Below are positions 1 through 6,772 of a stretch of 20,273 nt of DNA, piece by piece. Source of the DNA: a virus; IMG/VR virus record IMGVR_UViG_3300009104_000152, positions 1 through 20,273 of that record; one strand, 5' to 3'. How positions within the stretch are numbered: the first letter of the stretch is position 1; every line of letters begins with the position of its first letter. The position numbers were made by a program, and so were the translations under genes. The notes under the pieces were generated by a model. The model did no database searches and was not told where the DNA came from. It saw only the letters and a list, made by a program, of their open reading frames with translations.

Positions 1-1530
1 TATAAGTATGTTTGTATTTACTGAGTTCTTAATTCTTGCGACTGCTCTCCATGTGAAGAGTAATGCAAGGTCAATTCTCATCTTCTCACCTTGTGAAAAG
101 TTATCATACTTAAATACATCTCTAAATCTGGATTTGATTGTTTCTTCAAATGCTTCATTCAATTCAAACCCAACATAAAATTCTAAATTGGCCAGATACT
201 TGTTTATCATCTTATTCATTACTGGAACATATTGTTTAATAATTCTCTGCCTCACCCCTTGGTCTCTTAATAGGGTTGTTGCGAGGTCGTAGTAATGTTG
301 TCTATCAGTTAGACTTTCTTTCTTAATATGTAAAGTATCTAAATCATCTTCTGCTGTGGTCAATTTATCATGAACATTAGCATCAACAGAAGTCTCATTC
401 TTTAAATCTTTAATCTCTTGATTCAATTTGTCTATGTATTTCTGATTAGATAAAATCTCTGTTTGATGTAATCCAATGTTTCTTTGCAGTTTTTCTATTT
501 CATCTTGAATAAGATTTATTCTTTGGATTTCATCGTGGCAGGCATCGATTGTTTGAGCAATCTCGTTGAGCGCCTTCTGGATTTCATTCGATTTAGCTTT
601 TCTTTCCTTAATGTGTTTCTTCTTGTGTTCTTCATCTAACCCTTGTTTACATGTTGGACAATCATCGTTCTCTTGATAGAATAAGACATCTTGGTCAGCT
701 TTAGCTCTGGCTTGTTCCAATTGTCTTTCTAAATCTAGTGTCTCAGTTAATCTATCTTCATTTGATTTCTTATTAGTTATGCCTTCTTTCTTTTTATCAA
801 TCTCTTTATCTTCTTGAACAACATCATTCATAACCTTTTGTATATTCTCTTGTGTCTCCTTTATGGTATTCTCATACTTCTTTATCTTCTTATCACGAGA
901 TTTTTGTAAGAGACCCATTTGTTCATTTAGACCATTTATTCTTTCTTCTAGCAATTCAATCTCATGGTTTGTTTCTCTTACATCTATATTATGTTGTGTG
1001 ACTTTCTTCTTTAATATATCCTGCATTGTAGAAAAGATTGATATGTCTAGTAAATCTTCCACAAGTCTTCTTCTCTCTACCGACTTTAACTGCATAAACG
1101 GAGTAAAGTTAGCAGAACCTAATACTGCGACTTGGGTAAATGAACGATAGGACATCTTAAGAATGTTCTTCTCTAAATGTTCTTGATAATCTCTCATCGT
1201 TGCATCTTGATTGATTAATGAATCATTGACATATAACTCAAACTTATTTGGTTTAGCGCCTCTTATAACTTTATATAATTTTCTTCCAATCTGAAATTCT
1301 ATCTCTACTATCAACTCTTTACCATTGATAGAATTAACCAACAAGTCTTTCTTTAAGTTTCTAAACCCTTTTCCATATAAACCAAAACATAATGCATCTA
1401 ACAATGTAGATTTACCAGCACCATTATCACCAACAATAAGAGTTGTTTGCGACCTGTCTAAGTCTATGGAAGTAAAAGTGTTTCCTGCCGATAACAAATT
1501 CTTGTATCGGATCTTTTTAAAATTAATCAT
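1..1530 (-). CDS. gp46: Recombination endonuclease subunit gp46 (SbcC/Rad50-like ATPase), 3' end outside window
   Basis: This gene encodes the ATPase subunit of the phage Mre11/Rad50-type complex. With gp47 it resects DNA ends for recombination-dependent replication and degrades host DNA. I read 510 residues with no stop before the window edge; T4 gp46 has about 560, so only the C-terminal end is missing. Seen directly: Walker A GDNGAGKS at residues 34-41, long charged coiled-coil arms, a zinc-hook CPTC at 291-294, and the ABC signature FSQGEK at about 478-483. The Walker B/D-loop segment should lie just beyond base 1. The ATG at 1530 overlaps the gp47 stop as ATGA, so the two subunits are translationally coupled. 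The family call is secure; the 3' truncation is only the window edge. Confidence 0.95.
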   Translation of the reverse strand, partial: MINFKKIRYKNLLSAGNTFTSIDLDRSQTTLIVGDNGAGKSTLLDALCFGLYGKGFRNLKKDLLVNSINGKELIVEIEFQIGRKLYKVIRGAKPNKFELYVNDSLINQDATMRDYQEHLEKNILKMSYRSFTQVAVLGSANFTPFMQLKSVERRRLVEDLLDISIFSTMQDILKKKVTQHNIDVRETNHEIELLEERINGLNEQMGLLQKSRDKKIKKYENTIKETQENIQKVMNDVVQEDKEIDKKKEGITNKKSNEDRLTETLDLERQLEQARAKADQDVLFYQENDDCPTCKQGLDEEHKKKHIKERKAKSNEIQKALNEIAQTIDACHDEIQRINLIQDEIEKLQRNIGLHQTEILSNQKYIDKLNQEIKDLKNETSVDANVHDKLTTAEDDLDTLHIKKESLTDRQHYYDLATTLLRDQGVRQRIIKQYVPVMNKMINKYLANLEFYVGFELNEAFEETIKSRFRDVFKYDNFSQGEKMRIDLALLFTWRAVARIKNSVNTNILI

Positions 1531-2594
1531 AGATAATTATGTTCGTCTAATGCTTCATTATATAACGAAGTCATTAATTCGAATAGGGGTTTTTTCTGAC
1601 CTTGTATTTCTAGTCCATCAATATACTTTTCTAATATAGTAAGAGTGTCTTCTACTCCTTCTAATTCTTTATCGTCCATTAAGTCCATATGTTTATGGTC
1701 ATCTACGACAACAACATGCAATGGATTAGCGGCATGTAATTTGTCGACCATAGAATCAAACCAATATGGATTGTCTTTATTGACTACTATCATCTTCACA
1801 AATTTGCCTGTGAATTTACTGTAATCTTTATTTGATATTGTTTCAAAAGTTTCTTTTGTATCATCATAGAATAACTTTTCGAACATAGTTAATGGATTAT
1901 GAACAGGAGTTATTTCTCTTGTATCTGTATCAAATATGTGGAAGTATTTTTCATCTCCATAATCTGACCATGTGAATTGCATCTGACTTCCTAGATACCT
2001 GATATTCTTAAGTTCTGATTTTTGATGAAAGTGACCACTATAAACTTTGTCGAATCGTTTTAAATATGTGTGGTCTAGACCATGTTGACTTGTCATTCCA
2101 GGCATCATTAAAGCGCCCTCTATTTCGAAATGACCAAAACATGTATCTGCATTGGCATTTAATAAGAAGTCTACACTATCTGCATAGTTCTCATTATTAA
2201 TCCAAGGAACAAGTGCAAGATTAACTCCATCGTATTCTCTTACTGTAGGTTCTGTTATAACACTTATATTATCGTGTTCGAACAATAATAAGTCTGGTGA
2301 GTTTACTTCATTGGTATTCTTATAATAGGTATCATGATTACCAATAATCAAGTCCATAGTAATACCCCTTTCTAGCATAGGGTCTATAAAATGTTCTCTA
2401 TTTGATTTTAGACTTGCAAAGTTTACATACTTTCTTCTATCGAAGTAATCTCCGAGATGTAAAATGTGTCCAATGTTATTTTCATCGAGATATGGGAAGA
2501 ATACTTCCTCATAGAATCGGCCTTGATATTTGGCCATCTCTAACATATCTCCTCGAACACCTGCATGAGTGTCGTTGAGTATCGCTATTTTCAT
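1527..2594 (-). CDS. gp47: Recombination endonuclease subunit gp47 (SbcD/Mre11-like)
   Basis: This is the metallophosphoesterase nuclease subunit that pairs with gp46 in DNA end resection. At 355 residues it is close to T4 gp47 (339). The Mre11 metal-binding motifs appear in order: NDTH (7-10), HLGDYFDRR (46-54), IGNHD (84-88), FGHFE (153-157) and YSGHFH (185-190). All the expected Asp and His ligands are present, so the nuclease looks active. The start overlaps the end of gp55 as ATGA, and the stop overlaps the gp46 start in the same way. The order gp55-gp47-gp46 is typical of marine T4-like phages. Confidence 0.95.
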   Translation of the reverse strand: MKIAILNDTHAGVRGDMLEMAKYQGRFYEEVFFPYLDENNIGHILHLGDYFDRRKYVNFASLKSNREHFIDPMLERGITMDLIIGNHDTYYKNTNEVNSPDLLLFEHDNISVITEPTVREYDGVNLALVPWINNENYADSVDFLLNANADTCFGHFEIEGALMMPGMTSQHGLDHTYLKRFDKVYSGHFHQKSELKNIRYLGSQMQFTWSDYGDEKYFHIFDTDTREITPVHNPLTMFEKLFYDDTKETFETISNKDYSKFTGKFVKMIVVNKDNPYWFDSMVDKLHAANPLHVVVVDDHKHMDLMDDKELEGVEDTLTILEKYIDGLEIQGQKKPLFELMTSLYNEALDEHNYL

Positions 2595-3133
2595 TCAGTA
2601 AATTTATCTAAGCCTTTATCTTTCTGTACTTTTTTTCGTTTTGATTTTCTTGGTTCGTATTGAACACGGTTCATATTGTCTTGCATCCACTCAACATTAG
2701 TATTATGCATACCAGAAGTATCGCCATCTATTGTATCGAATGTATGTGCGGTGATATCTGATATTACTTGTTGCTTAATGAAAACTTGTTTCTTCTCTTT
2801 CTGTATCCTTCTTAGAAAGGCGTAATAACAAATTTGTGTAATATATGCAAATGCGTTGTTAGATTTTTCTACATTGAAGTTCTTAATATACTGAATACAA
2901 TTCTCGATTGCATCACATATCATTTCATCTCTGTAAGTGTAGTTTATAAAGTTTGGTCGTGTAGATAGTCGAGTTGCAATCTTATAGATACACTCTCCTA
3001 TGTAATTTGACATTTGTGGTGGGGTTCTGCCCTCTTCCTCGGCGAGTTTAACGGCGGCGTTATGTTCGGCGACTGCGGCTGTGAACTCTTTGTTATTAAC
3101 ATAATGTTCACTTTGTTTTTTAGTTTTTGCCAT
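2591..3133 (-). CDS. gp55: RNA polymerase sigma factor for late transcription, gp55
   Basis: gp55 is the small phage sigma factor that directs host RNA polymerase to late promoters (TATAAATA in T4). At 180 residues it matches T4 gp55 (185). A sigma region-2-like helical segment spans about 66-112, with YRDEMICDAIENCI, FAYITQICYYAFLRRI and a basic tail KEKKQ. The C-terminus is basic and ends GLDKFTE, which resembles the sliding-clamp-binding tail of T4 gp55 and gp33; that comparison is inference. No Shine-Dalgarno is seen before the ATG. A sigma70-like promoter lies immediately upstream, as expected for a gene needed before late transcription. The stop overlaps the gp47 start. The octamers elsewhere in this window are its probable targets. 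Confidence 0.9.
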   Translation of the reverse strand: MAKTKKQSEHYVNNKEFTAAVAEHNAAVKLAEEEGRTPPQMSNYIGECIYKIATRLSTRPNFINYTYRDEMICDAIENCIQYIKNFNVEKSNNAFAYITQICYYAFLRRIQKEKKQVFIKQQVISDITAHTFDTIDGDTSGMHNTNVEWMQDNMNRVQYEPRKSKRKKVQKDKGLDKFTE

Positions 3134-3140
3134 GTGGTCT

Positions 3141-3169
3141 ATTATACTAGGGTTAATGCTATAATGTAA
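3141..3169 (-). promoter_or_regulatory. Sigma70-like promoter upstream of gp55
   Basis: On the minus strand, TTACAT (3169-3164) and TATAAT (3146-3141) are separated by exactly 17 bases. The -10 is a perfect consensus and the -35 is close to TTGACA. The expected start point is about 3134-3133, essentially at the gp55 ATG (3133), giving a very short or absent leader. It fits expression of gp55 by unmodified host polymerase. Chance matches are common in AT-rich DNA, so confidence is moderate. Confidence 0.5.
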
Positions 3170-3216
3170 GGGGTTTTTCTCCCTTATTTTTATTTATTTA
3201 TTTTAAAAACCCCCTT
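3168..3216 (-). terminator. Long-loop inverted repeat between the mini-gene cluster and gp55
   Basis: AAGGGGTTTTT at 3168-3178 pairs with AAAAACCCCCTT at 3205-3216, apart from one extra C. The stem is about 11 base pairs around a 26-base AT-rich loop. It may end transcription arriving from the small membrane-protein genes, or act on both strands. There is no U-tract after the 3' arm on the minus strand, so intrinsic termination is uncertain. It touches the -35 of the gp55 promoter. Confidence 0.35.
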
Positions 3217-3279
3217 GTTATAAGAAGGATTTCGTGATATTATAGCTTTGTGCCAGCGGATAGGATAGCTATTAGCAGT

Positions 3280-3396
3280 CTAATGGAAATAGACTACTCC
3301 TATTATATATCCACAAAAGAAGAAAGCAGCTGCCCATACTGGCTCCTGCTTACAAAACTCCCATATGTTAGCCCAATAGTCCAAAAACTCTTTCAT
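3280..3396 (-). CDS. Small membrane protein, 38 residues
   Basis: I do not recognise this protein. The reading frame starts MKEFLDYWANIWEF and ends with a hydrophobic segment (about 20-37, AAAFFFCGYIIGVVYF) that fits one transmembrane helix after a short amphipathic, Trp-rich N-terminus. Support for a real gene: the ATG follows the TAG stop of the upstream membrane-protein gene with no gap, and a Shine-Dalgarno GGAGG (3407-3403) sits 6 bases before it. It is the last gene of the mini-gene cluster before the gp55 control region. Function unknown; a host-membrane or lysis-timing role is only a guess. Confidence 0.7.
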   Translation of the reverse strand: MKEFLDYWANIWEFCKQEPVWAAAFFFCGYIIGVVYFH

Positions 3397-3561
3397 CTAG
3401 AACCTCCAAGTTGCTAGGTACATTATTCCAAATGGTAATAATATTGGAAGAGTCAATAGTGTTAGGAACTCAAGTTCTTTGATGATTCTTGGTAGAACTT
3501 CTCTTGGGTCTTCAAATTCGCCCACCATGCTCTTCGCAATGTTTAAAATTGCCGTGGTCAT
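3397..3561 (-). CDS. Small membrane protein, 54 residues
   Basis: This is an unrecognised small protein. An N-terminal amphipathic part (MTTAILNIAKSMVGEFEDP) is followed by a charged linker and a C-terminal hydrophobic segment (about 32-51, FLTLLTLPILLPFGIMYLA) that fits one membrane helix. I chose the ATG at 3561 because GGAG (3570-3567) lies 5 bases upstream. A longer version would need a GTG at 3615 with no visible Shine-Dalgarno. TATAAT-like hexamers at 3612-3607 and 3589-3584 could serve as -10 elements, but no convincing -35 is present. The next gene begins directly after its stop and its ribosome site lies inside this frame, so the two are coupled. Confidence 0.7.
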   Translation of the reverse strand: MTTAILNIAKSMVGEFEDPREVLPRIIKELEFLTLLTLPILLPFGIMYLATWRF

Positions 3562-3651
3562 GGTTTCTCCGTTATTAATAGTAATTATAATTGTATATTC
3601 ACGAGAATTATACACAATCTATTTAGTAAACTTTTTGTTTTAAAATAACAA

Positions 3652-3741
3652 CTATGTGTAAAATAATATTATGAAGAAGAGTGAACCACCTATGCCGTAG
3701 ACAAGAGTGCCTACAACCCATACTGGTATTTTGTCAAACAT
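3652..3741 (-). CDS. Tiny membrane protein, 29 residues
   Basis: A 29-codon frame begins MFDKIPVWVVG and continues as an almost wholly hydrophobic helix with a GxGG-type glycine patch (residues 16-19), ending FIILFYT. Its ATG overlaps the TAA of the upstream lipoprotein gene as TAATG, the same coupling used between major genes here, which is the main reason to accept it. No independent Shine-Dalgarno is needed. It would be a single-pass inner-membrane peptide. It is too short to assign; holin-like or regulatory peptides of this size exist, but nothing in the sequence proves such a role. Confidence 0.6.
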   Translation of the reverse strand: MFDKIPVWVVGTLVYGIGGSLFFIILFYT

Positions 3742-3905
3742 TAGTAGATTGTTTCGTGACAGATTAAATGTCTTGGTGAAGTGCCGGTACAGACTTCAAT
3801 GGTATCTCTTTTCATCTCTTTTTTCTTTTCTGGTGTCGCAACTGTTTGAGTTGAAGCACAACTAACTGCAAAGATTACTAAGAATAGTATACTTAAAAAT
3901 TTCAT
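3741..3905 (-). CDS. Small lipoprotein with signal peptide and lipobox, 54 residues
   Basis: The N-terminus MKFLSILFLVIFAVSC is a classic lipoprotein signal sequence: one Lys, a hydrophobic core, then the lipobox AVSC with the modified Cys at residue 16. About 38 mature residues follow (Thr/Lys-rich, two further Cys), which would be anchored on the periplasmic side. The start at 3905 is chosen because AAGGA (3914-3910) lies just upstream and because the longer alternative (ATG at 3932) puts charged residues before the signal. A late promoter octamer lies about 55 bases upstream, so it is probably made late. It could be an outer spanin-like protein or an envelope modifier, but no inner-spanin partner with a periplasmic coiled coil is visible. 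Confidence 0.75.
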   Translation of the reverse strand: MKFLSILFLVIFAVSCASTQTVATPEKKKEMKRDTIEVCTGTSPRHLICHETIY

Positions 3906-3960
3906 CGATTCCTTAGATTTAAAATTAAACACAGGTGTATTATCTGAGTAATACAGCAGA

Positions 3961-3968
3961 TATTTATA
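3961..3968 (-). promoter_or_regulatory. T4-type late promoter upstream of the lipoprotein gene
   Basis: An exact TATAAATA on the minus strand (3968-3961) lies in the gap between the 40-residue membrane gene and the lipoprotein gene. The predicted start is about 3955, giving a leader of about 50 bases that contains the AAGGA ribosome site. This is the gp55 target sequence of T4-like phages. Confidence 0.6.
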
Positions 3969-3980
3969 AACTAATGAATC

Positions 3981-4103
3981 TTATCGAAAAGCCCATATTC
4001 CAGCAGTTGTAAAGTAAACAAACATGAAAGCTATTGTTAGCCAACTAGTTGTATCGTCCCAACCTGCAAGTGGTTTAAATTTGTATTCTTTATTCATTTC
4101 CAT
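3981..4103 (-). CDS. Small membrane protein, 40 residues
   Basis: I do not recognise this protein. A polar N-terminus (MEMNKEYKFKPLAGWDDTTS) leads into one hydrophobic helix (about 21-38, WLTIAFMFVYFTTAGIWA) closed by Phe-Arg. Two starts are possible. The ATG at 4103 has AAGAG 7 bases upstream. The ATG at 4097 overlaps the TGA of the preceding 22-codon frame as ATGA and would rely on coupling. I list the longer form. Acceptance rests on this coupling, the coherent membrane-protein composition and its place in a run of similar mini-genes. Confidence 0.6.
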   Translation of the reverse strand: MEMNKEYKFKPLAGWDDTTSWLTIAFMFVYFTTAGIWAFR

Positions 4104-4162
4104 TTAGTCACTCTTAAAAGTAACCATTCGAGAATTCGAATGAGTCGAGCTTTGATTTTCAT
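4094..4162 (-). CDS. 22-residue cationic amphipathic peptide
   Basis: The ATG at 4162 overlaps the TGA stop of the upstream Sm-like gene as TGATG, and the TGA at the end overlaps the next ATG as ATGA. The encoded peptide begins MKIKARLIRILEWLLLRV and ends TKWK. It has seven Lys/Arg, one Glu and alternating hydrophobic residues, the pattern of a membrane-active amphipathic helix. Being linked by overlaps on both sides suggests it is translated. A frame of this length can also arise by chance, or serve only to carry ribosomes to the next gene, so confidence is limited. Confidence 0.45.
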   Translation of the reverse strand: MKIKARLIRILEWLLLRVTKWK

Positions 4163-4677
4163 CAGTGAAACTTCTTTTTGTCTTTGGGTGGTAATGCGTA
4201 TTTGAATTCTTCGAAATCATCTTCTGTCATATCTTCTAACATTTCTTCTATGAATTCTGCATCTGGTGCTGAGAATATCGCCTTCTCATCTTGTAGTAAT
4301 CTATCTATGTGTCTTCTCATCACCTCTTGCACTTTTAAATCTTCTGCGTTGGCCAATGGTATAGATTTATTCTCAATCATATCCATCCACTTAGAAGATG
4401 CATTATCGTAATAAGGAACGAATTGCTCGTTCATTAGATTTCTATGAACTATTTCAAACTTCGGTATATTGACTTTCTCTTCAGCGCTTAATGGTGCATA
4501 AGGATAAAACACTGCATTAGTTCTTGGTGTGCCTGGAATTAAAGACAACTGACATATCATTGGTAATGTTATCTCAATTGTGTCTCCTAAGTCTCTGGTC
4601 ATTCCAACAACTTCAGCACCATTCTTAAGTTTGATAACTTCGTATCTTTCAGGTATTAAATCTGATGGTATTGCCAT
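4162..4677 (-). CDS. Conserved phage protein with probable Sm-like (LSm/Hfq-type) N-terminal barrel
   Basis: This 171-residue protein sits directly after uvsW (TAA then ATG). The N-terminal part, YEVIKLKNGAEVVG (12-25) followed by DTIEITLPMICQL (32-44), matches the Sm1-type pattern of a strand, a Lys-Asn-Gly turn, then a second strand pair. FYPYAPLSAE (57-66) and FEIVHRN (74-80) follow. Proteins with an Sm fold are known from cyanophage-like marine sequences, often near this position. The C-terminal half (about 90-171) is helical and strongly acidic, with a final KDKKKFH. It could bind RNA or be a virion or replication accessory. The Sm assignment is inferred from pattern alone; function is unknown. 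Confidence 0.75.
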   Translation of the reverse strand: MAIPSDLIPERYEVIKLKNGAEVVGMTRDLGDTIEITLPMICQLSLIPGTPRTNAVFYPYAPLSAEEKVNIPKFEIVHRNLMNEQFVPYYDNASSKWMDMIENKSIPLANAEDLKVQEVMRRHIDRLLQDEKAIFSAPDAEFIEEMLEDMTEDDFEEFKYALPPKDKKKFH

Positions 4678-6108
4678 TTACTTAAGCTCGAATTGTTTGA
4701 GTTCATAAGGAAAATTCTCCTCGTTATAAGTATTTATGCGTTCCTTTAAGTGAACAAGGGTATAATTTTGATACCCTAAGTCGTCTGCGATATCAAATAA
4801 CCTCATACTATCTTTACCTTCCACTTTACGAAGACCCCTACCAATAGACTGTAGGTTTCGTATTCTTGACTTGGAAGGACTTGCAAAAACGATATTATCA
4901 ATTCGTTTTATATTAATACCTGTCGAAAAAGTTCCATATGATGCAAGTATAGTATCTTCTTTATTTCTCTCAACAATTTCTCTAACTGACTCTCTATCTT
5001 CTGTATCTGTTCCACCATAAACATAATGTAAGTTTCCACCCATGTCTGCATTAGACATCATATCAAATAACTTTACACCATGTTTTTCAACAAACTGGAA
5101 CAGTACAAGTGTGTTTCCCTTTAAACTCTTAACTAAATTCAATATGAACATATTTCTTTTCTCATTAGAAACAAGATAGTCCATCTCTTCTTGATATGAC
5201 ATTTTCTTCATTTTGGTATGACATAGTATGACACAATCAATATTAATTTGTGCAATTGTTCCCTTTTCCATAAGTTCGGAAGATGATACAACTTTCTTAA
5301 CAGGTCCAAACAAACCTTCTAACTGTAGTCTATGAACTTCTGAACCATCTAATGTTCCTGTTGTACCTATTCTAATTGCAGTAGACTTCATCTTCTCTAA
5401 GATACCTTTAAGTGTTGTTGCCTTAAATAAGTGTGCTTCGTCTCCGACAACCATGTCGAATGTTTGCATTACCTTCTTGGGTGCTTTACTAAATGATTGC
5501 CATGTAGTAATTGTTATAGGTGCATCGAACACTTCTTGACCATGATATATCTTACAGATAGGTTCTTTATAACCATACTCTACAAAATCTTTCGCCATTT
5601 GTTCTACTAATGATGTTGTTGGAACTATGATTACAGTTTTCTTATTATAGTATCTTGCCAACATATAAATGATTAATGATTTACCACTTGCAGTTGGAGA
5701 TAAAAGAAGTTGTCTGCCATATTGCACAGCAGTTCTAAATGCTTCCATCTGATAATCTCTAGGTGAGAAAGGTAAATTTAGTTCTTCTATAAACTGATGC
5801 AACTCTTCTGTTGCTCTTTGTTTCTCTCCTATTACATCTTCTATACCACTAAAATCGAAACCTCTTTCTCTACAAAACTCGTCAACATAGGGTAATAGTC
5901 CTATGTAAATCTTACGAGTTTTTATTGAAAACAGTCTGACTTTGCCATCCCAATACTTATTTCTATAAGAAGGCATGAACTTAGCATTTGGAACTGTAAA
6001 CGAAAAGAAGTCGTATAAGTCTCGTGCAAGACCATCGTCACATTCGACTTTCATAAAACATTCGTCTACCTTTGAGACGATAACTTGATTAGACATAGGG
6101 TTGACCAT
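4678..6108 (-). CDS. uvsW: UvsW ATP-dependent DNA/RNA helicase
   Basis: UvsW is a superfamily 2 helicase that unwinds R-loops and branched recombination intermediates, shifting the phage from origin-dependent to recombination-dependent replication. At 476 residues (T4 UvsW about 500) it has the UvsW N-terminal DNA-binding region (RNKYWDGKVRLF at 49-60). The helicase motifs follow in order: Q-type YQ near 119, Walker A SPTASGKS (137-144), VGDEAH (221-226), TGT (250-252), then ASYGTFSTGINIK and the arginine-finger motif SIGRGLRK near the C-terminus. The start may be 6108 or the Met four codons later (6096); both overlap the oxygenase gene. It lies in the uvsY-oxygenase-uvsW transcription unit. 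Confidence 0.95.
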   Translation of the reverse strand: MVNPMSNQVIVSKVDECFMKVECDDGLARDLYDFFSFTVPNAKFMPSYRNKYWDGKVRLFSIKTRKIYIGLLPYVDEFCRERGFDFSGIEDVIGEKQRATEELHQFIEELNLPFSPRDYQMEAFRTAVQYGRQLLLSPTASGKSLIIYMLARYYNKKTVIIVPTTSLVEQMAKDFVEYGYKEPICKIYHGQEVFDAPITITTWQSFSKAPKKVMQTFDMVVGDEAHLFKATTLKGILEKMKSTAIRIGTTGTLDGSEVHRLQLEGLFGPVKKVVSSSELMEKGTIAQINIDCVILCHTKMKKMSYQEEMDYLVSNEKRNMFILNLVKSLKGNTLVLFQFVEKHGVKLFDMMSNADMGGNLHYVYGGTDTEDRESVREIVERNKEDTILASYGTFSTGINIKRIDNIVFASPSKSRIRNLQSIGRGLRKVEGKDSMRLFDIADDLGYQNYTLVHLKERINTYNEENFPYELKQFELK

Positions 6109-6772
6109 GATACCAACTAACTAGAGATACTCTTGTTCCTCGTGTCACCGGCGTGACTTGGTGATGCACAAATGAAGGAAATACGATAAGTGTTCCTCGT
6201 GCCTTTGCACTGAAAGGTGCTGTCTTGATATATGGATCCACATTGATGTTCTGAGAACCTGTTGCTTTGAGTTTATCAAATAAGCCTGCTGGTTCAATCC
6301 ATTGAAAGTTGCCTCCCTCATATTCATCTGCATCTGATAATTGAATTGTTGAACTAAGTTTTCTTCTTCTACCACCAGGCGATTGGTCACCTTCACCGGC
6401 ATCTGTATGCCATGTATAGAAATCTCCTGTGACTGGTTCATCTGGTCTATGTTTGTAAATTGTATATTGATGATTTTCTACATGGTCCCACTGATGCAAC
6501 CAATCTGCATCTATACTTGCTTGATTTACTCCATCTGTAATTCTTTGTTGAATCTCATTGGGCATGACACTGTGCTCTATCCATTTAATTTCTGATTGTC
6601 TGATGTATCTATCATCATTACCTTCCAATGGATCAGGTGAATCTGGATCCACATCTTTATTACCAATAAGACCTGGAAGAGTTTCTATTTGATTTGCAAC
6701 TGCGTGTATCTTATCAACTTCGTGTGGTGTAAAATAATTAGGAAAGACTACACAATATTGTCTTAATATCAT
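6089..6772 (-). CDS. 2-oxoglutarate/Fe(II)-dependent oxygenase, PKHD-type
   Basis: This is a prolyl-4-hydroxylase-like dioxygenase. The iron triad is visible as WHTDAG (His122, Asp124) and HHQVTPVTRGTR (His204), and the 2OG-binding Arg is Arg214 in the same segment. The double-stranded beta-helix core runs from about 100 to 222. I chose the ATG at 6772 (227 residues) because it forms TAATG with the uvsY stop; a start at 6799 would add nine residues. PKHD-type oxygenases are frequent in marine T4-like phages, but their substrates are mostly unknown. Lying between uvsY and uvsW with overlaps on both sides, it is co-translated with recombination proteins, so a protein or nucleic-acid substrate is conceivable. 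Substrate not assigned. Confidence 0.88.
   Translation of the reverse strand: MILRQYCVVFPNYFTPHEVDKIHAVANQIETLPGLIGNKDVDPDSPDPLEGNDDRYIRQSEIKWIEHSVMPNEIQQRITDGVNQASIDADWLHQWDHVENHQYTIYKHRPDEPVTGDFYTWHTDAGEGDQSPGGRRRKLSSTIQLSDADEYEGGNFQWIEPAGLFDKLKATGSQNINVDPYIKTAPFSAKARGTLIVFPSFVHHQVTPVTRGTRVSLVSWYHGQPYV

Noticed and set aside
863-1639. Plus-strand frames opposite gp46 and gp47
   Set aside because: The minus-strand frame shows Walker A, zinc hook and nuclease motifs; the plus-strand frames show nothing recognisable.
3204-3279. tRNA or small RNA gene in the gap before gp55
   Set aside because: No cloverleaf or strong stem is visible apart from the long-loop inverted repeat.
3652-3905. Complete spanin pair
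   Set aside because: The lipoprotein could be an outer spanin, but no neighbouring protein has a membrane anchor plus a periplasmic coiled coil.
6145-6441. Minus-strand frame inside the oxygenase gene
   Set aside because: It is an alternative-frame shadow; the oxygenase frame holds all catalytic residues and the stop/start overlaps.
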